Assembly: GCF_949628215.1 (NCBI RefSeq)
Contig: NC_134282.1
Coordinates: 14,984,723-15,048,722, forward strand
DNA length: 64,000 bases
Origin: Phalacrocorax aristotelis
Lineage: Eukaryota; Chordata; Aves; Suliformes; Phalacrocoracidae
Reading direction: 5' to 3'
The notes under the pieces were generated by a model. The model was not told the DNA's origin, did not search any database, and saw only the letters and a program-made list of their open reading frames with translations. A program made the translations under genes and the position numbers. Positions 13,346 to 27,105 of this stretch are shown piece by piece. The stretch's first letter is position 1, and each line of letters begins with the position of its first letter.

Positions 13346-16235
13346 AGTTATAAGTCAGTATCAATGCAACATAGCATCTGGTGGACGTGGTGCATTTACA
13401 CCTGCAGCTTCAGCATCAAGTCTGACATGAGCAGGAGACAGGTGAGGAAATCAGAATGGATTAATGTTTATTTTGTCAGCCAAAGGTACCTAAGGACAGG
13501 AGGCTCGCATCCTGCTTTGGGTTTGGACCCCATGGGTGCTGGGTGTCTGGAGATGGGACTGAGCTGATCTTAGCCATACTCACAGCAAACCTGACTTGCT
13601 GCAGAGCTGGAGTAACATTTCCTCTGCACAGTGCAGGTGTTACTTTTAGTCCCTCTCCAAAGAAAATTTCCACCAAAAATGGGGACTGCTTTCCCTGAAA
13701 ACATCAAAATCCTGGAGATGCAAATCTTCTTTTGAGATCTCATATGTAAAGAGAGAATTACTCTGGGGCATTTGACCTAGGGCATGTCCTGTGGTCTGTG
13801 GCTTTCCATCCACAGGTAGCATTGATACAGTTACTCTGCTTTTGGGGTAAGTGAGAATTTTGCTGATAAATATCTGTAGATGAGGTAATACCTTTCCGTC
13901 AGTGCTCCTTTTACCTTATAGCAGATTCAATGAAGGAAAAGAGACAAAGACAACCATCTTGATCTAACAATACTTGAGAAAACTTGGAATGACAGAAATA
14001 AAACACTAGTCTCTGAGCTGTCAGAACATCTATACTGATACAGGAGCAGGCAGGAAGACAGCACAGGAAGAGCAGGTTACAAAAACAGTGATCAACCGTG
14101 ATGAAAGTTTACTTCCAAAAGCCATTTGAAAATTACAGCCACTGAATAGAGAGCCCTGTGTTCAGAAGCTGATTAGGGTGTTCATCCACTATCTCCTGTT
14201 GATCTCTGCAGGAACAACGTTATCTGCTTTCAGACATACTGCTGGTACAATTTTAGCTAGACTCTCTGGGTGCAGTGCTACTCCATCTTTTACTTAGTGG
14301 ATGTAGAGAATATGGATTAGAGAGTCTTTCGGCTCCCTGGACAACTATGACACCTTGAGCCCTTGAAATCTTGGGACACTTAATGTAAACACAGAAATAT
14401 TTTCTCACCTTCCAGAAATCTGCCAGATCTGCTTGGAGAGGACCCATCTCCCAGTGGTGGACAGGGAGGGTATGAGGGCAGTACTCATCTGCAGTACTTC
14501 TGAGGAGGTAGCTCCAGCATCCTTCTCCCACAATTCCATATATGGCAGCATCCCTTGCCACAGGTACCAAAATGAATGCCCTGCCCCCAAAACGACTGCC
14601 TTCTGGCTGCCCTTCTCAGGCACATCACAGGTGTCCTCAGTCATCCACCAGCTGAGCCAGTTTATATCCAGGACACTTCAGGCACACCAGCAAAAATGAA
14701 GCAGGCAGTTACCATCAATGTGTGAAGCAAGTACAAACTCCCATGCAGGTTCTACATCCAGTTCACTTGTGGTTGATGCACTTCATGTTTCATTCTTGAC
14801 TTAGCAAGATCGAGTCTTTACAAATACATGAAGGACTAAATAGACACGCCCTGTAAGTCTTACATAGCTTTTAGATGCTAATCTTTCCCCAGAATCAGTG
14901 ATTTAATTAATTAATTTTAATTTAACATAAGATGTCCCTGTAAGAGCTGGAACATAACTGATCATGAAATAACTTCAACATATCTCACTGATATTGCAGT
15001 TATCTGCACAAGCAGCTGGCTGGTCAGCTGCGTCCCATTGTCAGAGGGGCAGAGCACAGAGCCCTGCTCCAGGGATAGCACATTCCCCAAACAACAATCC
15101 TAACAAACTCCTTTGCCCAGAGGGTAGAGACCTCCTTGATCCAATGTAGAGCTAATGAGGTGTTTCACTACAGCAGCACAGCCCAGGAAGGGCAAGATCA
15201 GAGAGGCAGAAGGGGTGTCAAACCTTTTTAAAAGGAAACGCAATGCAAGTTTAGTAGGTTCCCAGATGGAGGCTCAGGTCCAGGGCACATTCTAGGTGCT
15301 CCTTCCATCACGAGGAAAAGTGAGAGAAGTGCCAGATTAGGGTAGAACAGCAAGCAATGGGCATGCTGCAATCCTCCCTGTGGTATCTGCAGGAGTTCAG
15401 GCTTGCCTGCACCTTGCTGATACCTGGAGCAGCCCCAGTAGCCACTCATCATCCAACTGGTATGGGGAGGTCAGCCTGGCACAGGGGCAGTAGGAGCCAA
15501 GTTCGCATGCAAAGGTTGCAGGGGGCAGAGAGGGTTTTTGTGGGACTCTTAACTCCAGACTATTCCCTTCTCCATTCCCAAGCGGTGATTTTGGCTCAGG
15601 GGCCAGGGCCCTGCAGACACCTCAAGCCATGGCTCTGTATAGAAAAAAGGCTGCGTGAGTGTGTCTGTACAAGGCATTGGCAGCTATGGCTTTCTGCGCT
15701 GTGAAAAGGATCAGGAGAGCCCGTGATGGGGGCTGAAAATTTCTCTTGCAACCTCTGTGGCAAGTTAATTGTTGTTGATTAAAAACCCAGTGCAATCTTG
15801 TTAATTTGCAACACATAACAACAGCCATTTAAGAGAGCAGCCCTGCATCCAGCTCCTGAAGCACAAAATTCTCACATTATTTAACAGCATGGTACGAGGC
15901 TGTTTAGGAAACAAATAGCACGTAGATCTGGTAAGGGCCAGAAGGGATTGAAAAGCAGATAATAACTGCCTGATTAGTAACCTGAGGTATTACACTCCAT
16001 CACCTCTGTTGTGGTGGCAGCCTGCTTTTGTGAAGGTCAGGTCTCTGTTGCGCTAGGTGCTGCAGGCAGAAGAGTCACTGTACAACGCCTTGGTCTTGTT
16101 CTTTCTTTCCACTCTCATTGGTACTTGCCAAGGAACCCACAAGGCCAGCCGAACCTCTGGGCTGTTTCACATCTGTACTGCTGGAGCAATCCTGTCCCTG
16201 AACACTGGCAGGGCAAGGGGCAGGAAAGAAGCGAC

Positions 16236-16290
16236 CCTAGAGGCAAAGTGACTTGTCCAAGGCCACCCAGCAGACCAGCAGCATGCAAAG
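16236..16290 (+). repeat. MIR-like SINE core relic
   Basis: GAGGCAAAGTGACTTGTCC followed by AAGGCCACCCAGCAG and AGCAGCATGC fits the conserved part of MIR-type SINEs (pattern GTGACTTGCCCAAGGTCACACAGC). Only the core survives. Such relics predate the bird-mammal split. Confidence 0.55.
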
Positions 16291-19200
16291 CTCCATTGAA
16301 ATGAGTGACTGTGGTCTGGGCATGGTGCCCCAAGCTCACCATGGGACGGGGACAGCATGTTTGTAGCTGGACACAGAAGCTGCTAGGCTTTCTGCAAAAC
16401 AGCCCTTCAGGTAACACACTCTGAAATTTTGGCAGAACAAGAGAAAGCTGCAATTCTTCACTTAAAGCCTCCATTGGCCCTGCCAGAAGAGAGAGAAGGG
16501 GAATGGGATGAGGTCAAGCTCCACCAAAGAAAGAGGTAGGAGACACACATTTTCTGTGTCTGGTACCCTCGACATGTGCTCAGGCAGATCTATAGGACAC
16601 TTTCACATCTCATGAATCAAGTAATTTCCTGTTGCTGAGAAAAGAACCACTTACGTATGTGATGCTTGACTTAATTTTTTATTCTAACACAGCAGCAAAT
16701 AATTGCTTTATATAACATACTCAAAAGTGGGATTTGCAACAAATCTGTGTTTTACGTTATTTTCTTTCATTCAAATACCATGATGTTGCATATGCAACTC
16801 TGCAACATGCCTGGCTTCTCACTAAGCTTATATTGCCCCTTCCCAGAGGAATGGGAGCAAGAGCAGCTCTACTGTGCTGCAGATTTCTTTGTGGCTGTCC
16901 CTGCTGGATGATGGTGACATAAGCTGGCTGTCTTGGGGATTTCACGTAAGCTGAAGCTTGGAAGGCTGAGCTACACAGAAGAAGCGTCAAAGCACACCCA
17001 GGAGCCCAAAATAGGAAGGAGGAGGCGGTGCATGGACTGAAGTGGCTCAGAAGCACTAGATCTGGACAGCAGGTTATATATAAATTGCTGTGAACATGGG
17101 GTTAGTCTAAACCAGCAAGAGAGGGATAAGATGTCCTGCAGTGTACTGCAGGCACAGAGTGCTTGTAAGTAAAAATTCTAACTGCAACCAAAGCAAGAAA
17201 ACCCAACTCAAAGCCTAGTTTGGTTAAAAGCTATCAGTACCAAAAATATTTTTTGGGCAAGTGGAAAAGATAAGTTTTGAAGCAGCAAAAGGCAGGCGAC
17301 AGAAAGGAAAGAATTAAGTACGCAGGGTCCCTACGAATTCTGAAAGCACTGGTTATTACCTTCTATGTGGGGACTCTGAAACATGACACTGAGCATCCCA
17401 CAGTACTGGTGGGGTCTGGAGTGACATCCAGATCCAAACAAGGCTTGCACAGACCATTTGGGAATTAAAGTACAGTTTAAGCCTCAGTTACAGTCATGCT
17501 AACATTACTGCAACTGGGAGCGAAGGTGTGTGGCTGCAGATCTCCCTTCAGGGAGGGATCGCCAGCTTGTGCAGGGAAAGGCAGACTACTTGCAAGTCTT
17601 TTTTTCTTACACATTCCTCAAAACACCTTTGGTTGCTCCCCTTTTTCATGTGGCCACGTAACAATGCCAACAACCAACCTACTGACTACACCTTCTAGGT
17701 GACATTCAGAAAAATCATAGAAAAATAAAAACGCCTGTATATGAAAATTCAGGCTTTGACTTGCTAATGTATCCTCGCATAGCATGAAGCTAGGGCAACA
17801 GCATACAGGTGCTTTTTACAGATGGGTGTGAAGAGGGCAGAGATGTAATCACTGAACAACTGTTGCCAGTCATCCCTGAACATGACAAGTTTCAGGAAGA
17901 GGAAGTGTTCATCTTCCCTAACGAGCTGTATGTGAAGAGTGATGAGAAATGCTGTCACTTCATTGCTGAATCCAAAACAACATATTCACCTTTAATCTAC
18001 TGCATTTTAAAAAGCATTAGTCAGACTAGGCGCATGACGCTGGTTACCCCAGAAGGAACGGTAAGTAAAGCTTAGAGTCTCCTAAGCAGTTTATAGGCTA
18101 TACGTTATGCTCGAGTGCCTCCTCTAAGTAAAAACCCACAAAATCCTTCATCTTCAGCACCTTCGGGAGCAACAGAACTGATAACCAGCTGTGCAAGAAG
18201 CTGACACTAGTAACAAGGTCAGCACCCAGCACAGAGGTACCACCTCGTCCCCACGCAGCAGAGCAAGTGCCCCTGCAGGATGGTCCCATCACCAGCACAG
18301 GCACCGAGGCCGTTTAACATCTTCCTTGCTGCATCTGTTTCTACACCAGCATGTGATACCTCCCAGGCGTCCAGGACTATACCTCTGTCCCTATTCTATG
18401 CACCACGGTCACTCTGTCAGTCTGGATTCTGTGGTTCAGTGTCCCTGAGATCAAGGGAATTTGTATCTGGATGAGATCCTACGTAGCTAGGCAGAAATAC
18501 GTAGTCATGAAAGCACTGTAGTGAAAATAATCCTAAGCAGGAACTGGGGGACCACTCGCAGCAAGGAACTGGTTCCTGCCTGGTGCCTCTGTTGGGGATG
18601 GCTGGACACAATTCCCTTTGCAGACCAACATTATTCATATGTAAATCAAAAGCTGGTTCAAAGGCTTCTGTTGAATTCTTGATTCCCCCTGACTCTGGCT
18701 TTCAGTTTTCCCCCTTTATGCCAACAGCTTAGTCAGAAGTCTTTTGAATCACTGGAAACATCTCAATTATGTAATTAACCAGAACGTGAATATCTGCAAA
18801 CTGCAACAAGGGAAGGCTTTGGCTGCCCAAGTTTGAGGGTATCGAGGAAGTTGGTATGCTATCAATTTTTAGCTAAAGCGGATAGATACGAAGCTAAAAC
18901 CAACTGTGATCCTCTCTGCCAATTCCTCCAAGGGCACGGCAGCCCCGGACATTGAACTGTGCCTACATAATCACATGCACCCCATGGCTATGTGGGGAGG
19001 TTTGAATTCCTTCTGTAAAGGGAAGGAATTGCACAGGAGGTGGTTTTTGCATCCTTAAAGGCAACTTGGCAAGCCCCAAAAATGCTTTGTTCCCCAGGGC
19101 CAGGCTTTGCAGGAGTGCCCTATCACCTGATCCGTATGAATAAGCCTTTTCCTATTTAAGCTTCACTGTCAGCTGATGGACCATGAAGTGCTGAGCCTTA

Positions 19201-20205
19201 AATGAAAGGGCAGGGCTGAAAGAGGCAGGAGAGTGAAGGAGTTAAGCAGTCACCAGCCAAGGGTAGTGAACAAGAGAGCAGGGATTTATCTGCCTGCAAA
19301 GCAGAGACAAAGATGAGGACAGTTATGAAGGCAGGGTGAAGGGAATGCAAAGAAGCACAGAGACAGGAGACTGGAATGCCACAAGGTATGAGTAGCCCTT
19401 GCGAGGGACATGTGGTGGTGGTTGCTCCAAGATATAGTGCCAGTGACAGAGCTTGTGAAAAGGGAATGGACAAAAATAAATTCTTATCGATTGAGCACAT
19501 ACTAATTTAGACCAAAACACTAAGAAACATAGGTCTGATTCCAAATTCCCAATTCCAAAAGGCAAATTGATCAGCTCTAGAAAATGAGACATCAGCTAGG
19601 CTAAGGAATTCAAGGCCCAGAAGTAAAAGAAGAAAGCTCTTAAACTGCTCGGGGACTTGTATCTCATGCAAAAGGGGTAAGGTCTGGAGCAGCACTGCAA
19701 GCCCAACTCCCCACTTCACCACCTTGGAAGAGTACGTGGAGCACACAGAGAATCCAAGTAGAACAGAATAGGGAATAAAGGCAAAGATACCAATACAAGA
19801 CAGGTCAAAAACTTTTGGTTATCACTTCTGGCAATCCTCAGACCAAACAACACATCATGATAGGTATTAAGCAAACAGAAAAGTTTGCTCAGCTGTATGA
19901 GAAAAAGTAGATCAAAGAAAGGAGAGGGAAAATTTTTACAGAGAAAATGGGGTGAATGCTAATCTCAGGATGGCCCCAAGCTAAATTAACTCTTTGTCTT
20001 ACTTTTCAATAGGAAAACAAAAATGTTGGATATGAGGTAAAAGGCAAGATGGACAACAGGGTAAATATGATAAACAAATACTCCAATTGGCCATTTTTTC
20101 AGCCCAGAGTTGGAGAAAAAAAAACAGTTTCACATACTCAACTGGAGCGGACTGACACATGAAGCTGCAGAAATAGCAATATTTGAGCAAGTTGGGGACA
20201 TTACC
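16291..20205. other. Intergenic DNA, no gene recognised
   Basis: Nothing definite seen. The purine-rich stretch at about 19.2-20.2 kb may be the decayed 5' continuation of the LINE relic. Confidence 0.5.
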
Positions 20206-20480
20206 ATATGACTAGGGAAAAGCAAAATTACATGGATACTTAAGAAGGGAGAAGTGATGAGGAAAGCTCGAGGCCTAGGAGTCCAACTGCAGTAGAAACT
20301 TGAGTCTTAAAACAGATTTTGAAAGAGTGCAAGATAATAAAAAATAGAATAACATTAAATGTGGACTTTGCAAAGAGAAATTTTGTCACTTTGTTCTTTC
20401 TTCCTTTGAAAGCCAAAGGAAGCCCTTTAGAGCTCATCCCTTTGGACTTCAGAGAAGCAGCTGACATGGCATCAAAGGGA
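20206..20480 (+). mobile_element. Ancient CR1/L3-type LINE relic (reverse transcriptase region)
   Basis: Successive pieces follow the CR1-clade RT order: KITWILKK (from 20224; family NITPIFKK); LKQILKE (about 20.31 kb; family MEQILLE-type); NVDFAKRNFVT (20358-20390; family QHGFTKGKSCLTN); and LDFREAADMA (20442-20471; RT domain A, family LDFSKAFDxV). The last two are in the same frame. Multiple stops and indels interrupt it, and the second catalytic-region Phe is lost. The left limit may extend into the 19.7-20.2 kb stretch, where I recognise nothing definite. Confidence 0.6.
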
Positions 20481-22057
20481 GATTAACAAACTGAAGATGC
20501 TTCTGCTAAAAGAAAAGATACAAAGTAGGAAGGAACTGGCTACAAGGGAGGCAACATAAAACAGCATTGACAGAGGCAGGATGAGCCTGAAGAGGAATTA
20601 CTACCACAGGTCCTTAAGGGTCTGCCATTGACTTTGATATTTCATCTGTCTCTCTGGCACAAGAAGTGAAGTTTGCTGTTGCTGCCAACATGCCAGAGAG
20701 CTGGATTAATATCAACAGACATGAAAGAGGGTACCACCAGGAAACCAGTCTGCTTCAGCAAGGACTAAGTGACTGGGTAGTTCAAGCTGCAAAAGAAAAC
20801 CAGGGGAGATCTCATTCTTCTCTAAAACAGATCAGAAAACAGGCACAAGAGAGGAAACAGTTATTTCAGCAACCAACAGCAGCAGCAGAGGCTAGCCAGG
20901 GTATGCCCAGTGTGCATCAGCAGCCCTCTCACTGCTGGGGCAACGGGGGCAAGAAGCCAAACTGATTTCCAGATCAAAAGGGATTCATTTGCAAAGAGCA
21001 GCAGACAGGGCAGGGTAGTGGGTGCAGTTCCATGGAGACACCCACACCAACGTAAGTCATCCCATTCCCTAGAAATATGCTGCTCCTCTCTCTTGCCGCC
21101 TGCTTCTTTTCACCCACGTTTGGGCAGGGTTTCACTTCAAACTGTGCCAAAGCGCTTGCACGGCCATGGTACATGCAGCACTGCCAGGCAGAGGCTGGGA
21201 ACTGGCAGAGGTGCTCCACTGCCCAGCGCTGCTGGGACAGACCTCTTGGTGATAGCATGTGCCCCAGGAGCAGCAGCTTCCAAGTAATTCAGGAGCATTT
21301 CTAGCAACATTAGTCACCATCCTTGTACTGACACATTCTGGACCGTCTGGCCAAGTTAATGACACAGACGTTGCTTCACAGTGGTCAAATCTCTTGGCTC
21401 ATAAAATAGTAACTTGAGTTTCCTGCCTTTCATAAAAGTCAGGAGACTTTCTGTATCTAGCTCATTCACGGAAGATAAAAATCTCTTGGCAGAGGCTCTT
21501 TCCTCACTTGTAGGTTAATTTCATTGTTCAGGCTCTGCAGAGCACTTAATACATCTCTCCCCTGTTAATCCCCAGCAAAGATTTTGACTGGTATGGCTGG
21601 ATATCAGCCAGGCTCCACCAGTTAAGGGGTGTGTGTGTCTCTTTACCAGTATGTTAATTTCTTCTCCCACCTCCATGACCAGCAACACGCTGTGGGATTG
21701 CACAAACCCAGTCTGTCATGCTGCCCCTTGCATCTCTAATTGGCCTCATCCACCACTGAAGACATGTCCAGTGTCTTGCAGTACTGAGGAAGTTAATCTT
21801 TTCAACTGGGGCAGGAGCAGCAATGGGACCCAAAGGTGTAATGGCAGGATGCAGGCAGTGGCAGCAGCCACGTATCAGGGAAATGCTCCCAGACACAGCA
21901 TGTGCCTGTAAGCACTAAAAGTGCTTGGGCCTTCTGGCTTTCCTTAAGGACCATACACAGTAATGGTTACAGCCAGCATCAGGTGTGTCCTGCTGTTCTT
22001 CATGATAATGGCACCACTCCAGCAAAGTCAGTACAGTTCAAAGAAATTAAGGAGCAC

Positions 22058-22073
22058 AATTTTAATTAAAATT
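22058..22073. repeat. Perfect 16-bp AT palindrome
   Basis: AATTTTAATTAAAATT is its own reverse complement. In AT-rich DNA this may be chance. Confidence 0.9.
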
Positions 22074-23285
22074 ATAAACTAATGAACCAGGTTCCCAAAG
22101 GACATGGTAAAATATCCATTGCTAAGCTTCCACAGCAAGGCTAATTGCATAGCCAGAAAATTAACAATCCTTGGTCTGGAACAAGCGTGGGAACTGTGCA
22201 GAGATCTCTGCATCTCCTTTGGAGACCAAACCTCCCAACATCTTTGCCCAAATACTACTCCACTCATGGCTTGCTGCAGATATTTACCAGTTACTTCCCA
22301 TCAGTATTTGACTAATGTGGTCATACATACTGTCCAGCCCTCATCCTAAAGCTGTATCCCGTTTGTAGCCATCATCTTATCGCTGTGAATCTGCAGAGCT
22401 CATTTAAACCTGCTGCTGCCTGCTAGTGGTGTAGTGTTTTGTGTCAGCCTAGTAACTGAAAAGCCTTTTACTATCATAATTTAGCCTTACCTAGGAGTGT
22501 GACTAGTCATGGATGTGCCTTGCAATTCAGAATTAGAGAACTGAGCCTAAGAAGCACAGTCCTACACAGGACATTAATACACAGAAAGAAGTTAGATTTA
22601 AATAGGACCATTTTGTGTGCCCACGCATGATCCTGCATCTGCCCCTGCAGTGCCAGGGCAACAGTGAGAGCAGGAGCATTCCCTTTGTTTTTTGCTCCAC
22701 CAGCACTGGTGCTTTTAGAGGCTGAACATTATAATGCAGTGCTATACAATAACAATAATTTAAAAACCAGCACCTCTGCTTTATTAGGCAGCTGCAAGGA
22801 CACCTAGCACTGCTAAACCAGTTCAGTTTTTGTCAAGACAGCACAGGGCTCTTGCACTGCTCCTGCAGCTATGAGCTGGCAGTGTCCAGACCGTGGCAAC
22901 CTCTCTGCAAAGCCTCGTTAATAATACTGGCACCACTGCCACGCCTAGGAAGGAGACCTGAGTTTTCCTCAGCCTTTTCTGGTGTTGCCCACACCAGGTC
23001 TCTGTTGCACAGGGCAGCAGTGGGGAGGCTGTGTTTGGTTTATGAGGGATTATCTGCAGGGTACAAGCAGCCAGGCATTTTGTTGTTGCAGGGGGGGCAG
23101 CTCACCGTGAGCAGCTCTGGTCACTGAGCTCAGTGATGTGCCTGTAGGACTTGACCCTCAGTTATTCCCTGCCTTCAAGCTCTTCAGTCCGAGGATCAGT
23201 CCCAAGCTGCATTCTCCACAGTCCCCCACGCCTGCCAGAGCTGGCTATGCCTGGGGTACCACACATTGCTTTAGCTCTCCCAGGC

Positions 23286-23301
23286 AAAAAAAAAAAAAAA
23301 A
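23286..23301 (+). repeat. A16 homopolymer
   Basis: Sixteen A after CCAGGC. It creates a run of Phe codons in a long minus-strand open frame that I judge to be non-coding. Confidence 0.95.
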
Positions 23302-24574
23302 TGAAGTCACATTGAAATACATAGGTTAATTCTGCTCCCAATCTATAAACCCAGTGATCTAGGACAAGCTTTCCACCTCCTGAGCCCAGTCTTGTGGTAA
23401 TGTCCCTGTTCCTGCTGGCTAATGGTCTCCATCCCTCATGGTCACAGTGAAATTGCCAAACAGCTGGGGAAACAATGATTTTGGAAAGGATGCAGCAGTG
23501 GTCAGAAGAACATGGGCTTCCACTGTGACAGCACATCCAGACTTGACAAAGTGCCAGCCTGACAGCTAGGGAAATAGCAGAGATGTTGCTGCAGAACAGC
23601 ACCCACCCTTCAGGAGGAGTCCTTGAATGCAGAGATGAGCTCAGGAGAACCAAAAGGCTTCAAAAGGGAAAAAACCACAAGAACACTCAGCAGATATCAC
23701 CTCTCTGCATTTCTGTAGCATGTTCATTGCAGCCTGTCATAGGACAGGGGATGGAGGAGCTGGGCTTCCTGAGGACAGGACATATGAGGGCAGGGTGGGG
23801 GGATGAGCATTACTGCAGCAACAGCAAGTGCCAGAAACCAAAGCTAACTGCCCTCCTTCTCCCCAGACAAGCCTGAACCTTTCTCACAGAAGCCTAGGGT
23901 AGGGGGAAAAGGGAAATTGCAGCTTTGTTTCTAAACCAATGACAAGCTTTCTTTTGCTTAGAGCAACAGTTACGTAAACACTTCTTGAAAAGAAATGTTT
24001 GCTTCTTTTTCAGGAGTCAGTGGGCAGATGCACATGCAGCATTTGGGGAAGAACAAGGGTTTGTCCAGAGTAATCATGTTCCCCTGCAAGTACTGAAGCA
24101 TTTTTCTGTTCTGCTGCCCGTTAATTCTTTGTATCACTTGTCTCACTCAGCAGGAATGACATGAGGCAGAGGCCCTCTGGAAATGTCTGGGTAACAAACT
24201 GATACGTGTTTATCCTTTTTGGTAAAAGAACAATCTTGCAAAATAATAAAACCCCACTTTATAGAGAAGTTCAGTTTTGTATTTGTTTCCTCTAGTAATT
24301 TTATTCACAGAATTGCATATTTCATCAAGGCATCTTTGTTCTTCTATTTCCCTTCTTGTGCACTTACTCCAACAATGGTTATAGCTCACTGCAGTGCCAG
24401 CTGAATTAATATAAAAATATTTGTACAACGTCAAATTACTAAGTCTCCTGGAGAACCACAAAAATATTCAAGTAGGTGATTTCATTGAGTGACCTATTTC
24501 TCTAGCGAGAAGATTTTGTGATGTGGAAAGTTATTAAAAACAAGTTTTCATAAGTAAATTTACATTAATAACTT

Positions 24575-24660
24575 CAAGTCCTGGCCCCAATTTTTGTTTG
24601 GGTGAAGCAGCAATTTCTTGTTAAAATCAGTGTGACTTGAGTCTGGTCTGTAGTACACAT
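24575..24660. repeat. Possible palindromic DNA-transposon relic
   Basis: CAAGTCCTGGCCCCAAT and a later AAAATCAGTGTGACTTGAGT resemble the two halves of an old palindromic repeat common in sauropsid genomes (CCTGGCCCCATTGAAGTCA type). It is strongly diverged, and identification is tentative. Confidence 0.3.
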
Positions 24661-27105
24661 GAGAAAGTAAGAGGTAGAAAAACAACTTTGATTTGAATCA
24701 CCAAAAGCTTCCTCATTTACTTCCTACTAGAAATACAAACAAAAATTGAGGACCTCATGAATGCATGCAATAGCTTGTCTATCAGTTGACTTTAGAGAAC
24801 AGAATCATACTGGTTCACAGTGGAATAAATGTTAAAAGTAGCATCTTGAAAGTCCTTTTCCTTAAGTATGTGGTAATAATACCTGAAACATGAGGGTCAG
24901 TGTCCCAGCCATAAAAACCCCAATCCCCACACCTGCATACAGCTGTTAAAGCTAACAGGAGCTGAGGGGTTCATCACCTCCAAAGAGGGATGCTTTTAGA
25001 GTGGGTGTATGAAACCAGGTTGGGACCCAGATCAGGAGACTGTGCAACTGTCACCCAGACTCCAAACACACAAATTTGAGTCAAGACTTGGCTTTACTCC
25101 ATAGTCTAGGCTAATCTAGTCTTCCCCCCTTCCCCCAAACATCATCCCTGCATCCAAACACAGCTTTTCAGGGCCAACAGCAGCAGTACAGATTGTATAC
25201 CTGGATTCCTACAGCAAAATCATTTGTTGCCTTCCTGCTTCCCACCCCAGTCCCATTTCCATCTGATTCTTTCAGGTTAGAAGAATTTCTTCTAAAGTTA
25301 AAGTATCTGTGAACAAGGGTATCCTTTACTGTAAACCCAGAACTACCAGACCTCTTCTCTGGAAGCAAAGAACTAGACACAGCTTGTCCAACAAAGTGCC
25401 CTGGTACAGCACCATCAGCATTTTGGCCTTGGAATTTGATCTGACCATCCTGTATCTTAATATTGTTTTGCAGGCGACATGCATTTTCTGAGTTGCTGTA
25501 GGTAGTAGATAAAACATGCTTACTTAACTGTTCTGAGCACAGGAAGTAGCTGCAGAATGATCTGTTGTTAGAAATGTTCTTCTCTGACATGGCTTTTTCA
25601 TGGAAAATGCCTTTATGTAATCCACAGTAAGGGCTTTTTCTGATTTATCTGGTTTGCCCAAGCCTTGGCCTATAGTATAGCCCTCTGGTTGAAAAGTAAG
25701 GTCAGCAAAATTCACATATACAAGAAAGTATATGAATTTTATTCATATTGAAGTTTGTTTGCTGCTGTACCTCTGTATATTTTGCAGAGATACCAACACA
25801 CTCCTCCAGGTAATGTTACAGAAAGGAGCAATGTACTGGGGTGTTTTAAACAAGTTTCTCACAAATAAGTCTTTACTGGAAGTCAGGAGAGTTCTCCAGA
25901 ATTAGATTTGAACAGAATCAACAAAATAAGGCTTCCTATTGGGCTACCAGTCAGTTAACTTTATATTTTGAAAGTTGTGCCTGTCTAAGGCAACACAGCT
26001 GTGCTGCCTGCAGAACATCCTCTGCAATGCCCTGGGCACAGCAGCAATCGCTGTGCTGATGGATGAACAGACCTTGCAGGTTGTCAATGCCTGTGGTCAT
26101 GCAGCAGGTCAGGAGAGCTGCTGGGTTACACGCTGCTCTCCCCAGGTGCCCAGCACAAACAAGACTGCTTCCATCAGCTGCGGCAGGAGACTGATGTCAG
26201 ACAATATTTTGAGCCTGGCACCATGAATGAAGGTAATAACCAGTATCATCACACGGAAGCTAGAAGTAGGTAGAAAGAGAAGCTTTGTGTGGGTGGTGAG
26301 AGAAAAAAAAGGCAGATTAATGAGACAAGGATCAGAATCTGCAAATCACGCAAAACCAGTTCTGTGTCAGGCAGGGAATAATTAGCTTGCTCTTTTTTTC
26401 TAGACAAGCAGCAGTGGTGTTGATTTAGAAACTCCCTTTCTGACACTAGGTGAAACTGGACACCCTTAAGGGTGTTTTGCTTTGAATTTCCAGTGGTTTT
26501 AGTGCATAGTTTTGCCATTCACCGCATACTAATATGGCACAACAGATGTCCGGTAGATGCTACCCTCCATTGCATATCCAAACCTGTTGGCAAAGACACA
26601 GGTCCTCAGTAGGGTCAGTGCCTGGAGAAACAGTTCAAGGCAGTTCTGGTGATAAACATCAGCCCCACTGCCAGCCGGGGGTTGTTCTCCTGTGAGTTTT
26701 ATATCAAGATGTTGTGAAATTCCTGTTACTTTATTCATTCCTTGAGTTTTCTTCCACATAAGGCTTTTGCACTAATACACCCATGGAACTCTGAGGATGG
26801 GATCCAGGAACCTGACATGCTGGAGAGAAGATCAGAAGCAAATAACTGCCCTGGCAAAGCACAAACACCACCAGCCTGCTGGCAGGTAAGCTTCCCTTTC
26901 CCAGATTGACATGGGCCGTTTTTTCTGCGTTACTGCCTAAGTATTTTTTGCCTTGTTGTAATGAGACATTTTCTGAAGATATAGTTATGGGGCATTATGC
27001 AAACCATACCTGCTCTTGGCCATGATCAGGCTACACTCATCTATTTTCCGCTGGCTACAGCACTGAGTATAGTTCTGTTCATCAAGTTGTAAAATAAAAA
27101 CTCAG

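Larger units (their letters stand above)
7441..16235. other. Intergenic DNA, no gene recognised
   Basis: Open frames up to 118 codons show no family resemblance. AT-rich stretches near 8.2-8.6 kb contain homeodomain and forkhead-like words (TTAATTATTGTTTGTTA). Confidence 0.55.
20481..27089. other. Intergenic DNA, no gene recognised
   Basis: Open frames up to 163 codons (minus, 23162-23653) are low in conserved character and include a homopolymer-encoded Phe run. A16, a 16-bp palindrome and one possible transposon relic are listed separately. Confidence 0.55.

Noticed and set aside
17808..17880. Possible MIR relic starting with TTTTACAGATGGG
   Set aside because: The match ends after about 13 bases; the expected core does not follow.
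23162..23653. 163-codon minus-strand open frame
   Set aside because: It contains a Phe run created by the A16 homopolymer and no recognisable domain.
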